Of a stretch of 64,000 nucleotides of DNA, positions 62,806-64,000 are shown one piece after another. Where the stretch lies: NCBI GenBank assembly GCA_001599815.1, contig BCIA01000004.1, positions 2,735,051-2,799,050 of the forward strand. The letters run 5' to 3'. The notes under the pieces were generated by a model. It did no database searches and was not told the DNA's origin. It was given only the letters and a program-made list of their open reading frames with translations. Position numbers and translations under genes: made by a program. The DNA comes from Furcasterigmium furcatum (lineage: Eukaryota; Ascomycota; Sordariomycetes; Glomerellales; Plectosphaerellaceae). Each line of letters starts with the position of its first letter. Positions within the stretch are counted from its first letter, which is position 1.

Positions 62806-64000
62806 TCACGCTTCGACGAACATGCTTCGGTCCCAACCATATGTCCGACTCAACCGCCGACCAATCCTCCGAGCCAACCAGAACGGAATCTTACTCGAGG
62901 GGTGTGGCTCATGAACCTGGATCGACTGCTTCTCGTCGAGCCTGGTGGGCTCGAAATGCCACGCCGACCCGTAGATCTTCTCAGCCGAGAATCCGGTCTG
63001 GGTCATCGCGTACACAAAATCCGTCCAGTTCGTCTCGCCGCTGCCGCTCTGCTGCGCGGGGTCGTTCGAGAAGAAGAGCGCATTGAAGACCTTGATCGCT
63101 CGCTTGTCCACCTGGAAGGTCGCCTCGGACTCCTTGGGGCCTTGAGGCGCAGGCGAGGATGACGACTCGGATTCTGGCGCTGCGACACCCTTGGTCTTAA
63201 CCTTGGTCTTGGGAGCCGTGGGCGCGACCTTCTGCTCGTCAATCTTCAGTCCGCCAAAGGGAGCGCCCAATGAAGCATCTGACTCCTTGGCTCTGGCCTT
63301 CTTCACAGGTTCGACATAGGGCCCGGTCCGGTGCCGCTCCCGACGCACGAGAATGTCCACGAGGCGAGGGCTCAGGGTGTGCTCGTACGTCTGCAGGAAC
63401 GCGGCCCAGAACTGATCGAGGGCCGCCTCGGCCGAGCGCATCTGCTCGATGTTCTCCCGGGTCGGCTTCTTGCCCGCAGGATACCGGAAGCGGCCGTCGG
63501 TCGGAATGCCGAGCTCGACGAAGCCCTGGCCGTAGGACATCTGGCTGATAGGGCCCATCCACTTCGTCCTTGCCACGAAATCGCGGTCAATCTCCGCCTG
63601 GACCTTTACGATCTTGTCCTCGAACCTGTCCGCCCAGGGCTGGAAGAGCTTGAGCTGATGCAAGCACTCTGAAAACAGGGCGAACTGCCCCAGCTGCTCG
63701 CGAATGTACGACGTCAAGAGTGCCTTGACTGAGGGTTCCTTCTGGATGAGGTGGTCGATGCTGTCGAGCAGCGTGTGAGTCGTGAGGAGTCTCCTTTCCT
63801 CGTCGTCCCAAAGCATCCGTATGGTCGCCAGGAAGTCCTGCTCCGCCTTGGAACGGGTGATGTTTTTGGAGTGGAGGATAATCTTGGGCGTGTGCTGGTT
63901 GGGAGGCGGTTCGCGCTCAAAGTGGCTGCGCATCGGCGGCGAACCTGGGAACGATATCTTGAGGGTCGACACCGGGCCGACTTCCATGCGCTCGAGGACC
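62806..64000 (-). CDS. Fungal hypothetical protein with conserved C-terminal domain (5' end cut off)
   Basis: Minus-strand frame open from the stop at 62806 to the window edge; an ATG at 63987 would give 393 residues, but the frame continues without a stop, so the true start may lie outside. The N-terminal part (about 40-215) is helical (SKAEQDFLATIRMLWDDEE, ECLHQLKLFQPWADRFE). A disordered Lys/Ser-rich linker (about 235-285) follows. The last 100 residues form a domain common in uncharacterised fungal proteins: KVFNALFFSND, WTDFVYAMTQTGFSAEK, GSAWHFEP, SIQVHEPHPSSKIPFW and RRIGRRLSRTYGW. The Gly-Ser-x-x-His-Phe plus a later His resembles the layout of HicA-type RNA-binding folds; that comparison is only inference. 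Function unknown. Confidence 0.8.
   Translation of the reverse strand, partial: VLERMEVGPVSTLKISFPGSPPMRSHFEREPPPNQHTPKIILHSKNITRSKAEQDFLATIRMLWDDEERRLLTTHTLLDSIDHLIQKEPSVKALLTSYIREQLGQFALFSECLHQLKLFQPWADRFEDKIVKVQAEIDRDFVARTKWMGPISQMSYGQGFVELGIPTDGRFRYPAGKKPTRENIEQMRSAEAALDQFWAAFLQTYEHTLSPRLVDILVRRERHRTGPYVEPVKKARAKESDASLGAPFGGLKIDEQKVAPTAPKTKVKTKGVAAPESESSSSPAPQGPKESEATFQVDKRAIKVFNALFFSNDPAQQSGSGETNWTDFVYAMTQTGFSAEKIYGSAWHFEPTRLDEKQSIQVHEPHPSSKIPFWLARRIGRRLSRTYGWDRSMFVEA

Noticed and set aside
1..64000. tRNA, rRNA, CRISPR array, prokaryotic operon features, transposon terminal repeats
   Set aside because: Reading both strands by eye for B-box-like GGTTCGAATCC sequences, regularly spaced repeats and transposase motifs gave nothing convincing; bacterial feature types do not apply to this fungal sequence.

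Overview
The window looks like nuclear DNA of a filamentous ascomycete (Pezizomycotina, probably Sordariomycetes). The evidence is GC-rich coding sequence with strong third-position GC bias, many spliceosomal introns of about 47-76 nt with GTRNGT donors and CTRAC-type branch sites, and typically fungal families: a class II hydrophobin, a patatin/NB-ARC/TPR NLR, fungal P450s, an NRPS-like A-T-TE enzyme, an OSH4-like protein and ACH1. The species cannot be named from sequence alone. I placed exons by hand. Every multi-exon model below gives an uninterrupted reading frame whose length divides by three.

Layout. At 0.4-7.1 kb are an NtaA-type flavin monooxygenase, an acidic protein of unknown function and a MYND-finger protein. 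At 7.1-12.5 kb there is no intact gene: a 16-bp tandem repeat and a stretch (about 8.0-11.4 kb) with fragments of coiled-coil-like and Ser/Pro-rich coding sequence in changing plus-strand frames, probably one large decayed gene. At 12.5-18.5 kb are a membrane-anchored ubiquitin protease, an OSBP/OSH4-like lipid-transfer protein and a Golgi-type glycosyltransferase. At 19.9-23.4 kb is a complete five-exon patatin-NB-ARC-TPR NLR, divergent from the mitochondrial AAA chaperone BCS1 (24.1-25.5 kb). A microbial-type PARG with an N-terminal PCNA-box-like motif follows (26.1-27.2 kb), then a gene-poor gap, a class II hydrophobin with a long His/Asp- and Gly/Asn-rich extension (29.6-30.4 kb), a HAD hydrolase, acetyl-CoA hydrolase/CoA-transferase and an RRM-like protein.

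The 37.5-48.9 kb block is a secondary-metabolite cluster: O-methyltransferase 1, P450-A, a secreted amidase, O-methyltransferase 2 and a single-exon A-T-TE NRPS-like synthetase. A second P450 lies at 54.5-56.4 kb, beyond an F-box gene, a tiny Gly/Met/Arg-rich gene and a phosphotransferase. A-T-TE enzymes of this type usually dimerise aryl-alpha-keto acids to quinones, furanones or dioxolanones; the two methyltransferases and P450s would then decorate that core. Three promoters in the cluster share CTCCCGAT, and the two divergent ones also share a CCCC-N10-GGGGTTAA inverted repeat, a candidate site for a pathway regulator. No regulator gene is visible in the window.

The right end holds a second F-box gene, a secreted M43-type metalloprotease, a small two-exon mitochondrial protein and the 3' part of a minus-strand gene that runs off the edge. 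The most unusual items are the NLR, the cluster with its shared promoter elements, the modular Gly/Met/Arg gene, the PARG with a PIP-box, and two introns that are stop-free multiples of three, so that retaining them would still give full-length protein.
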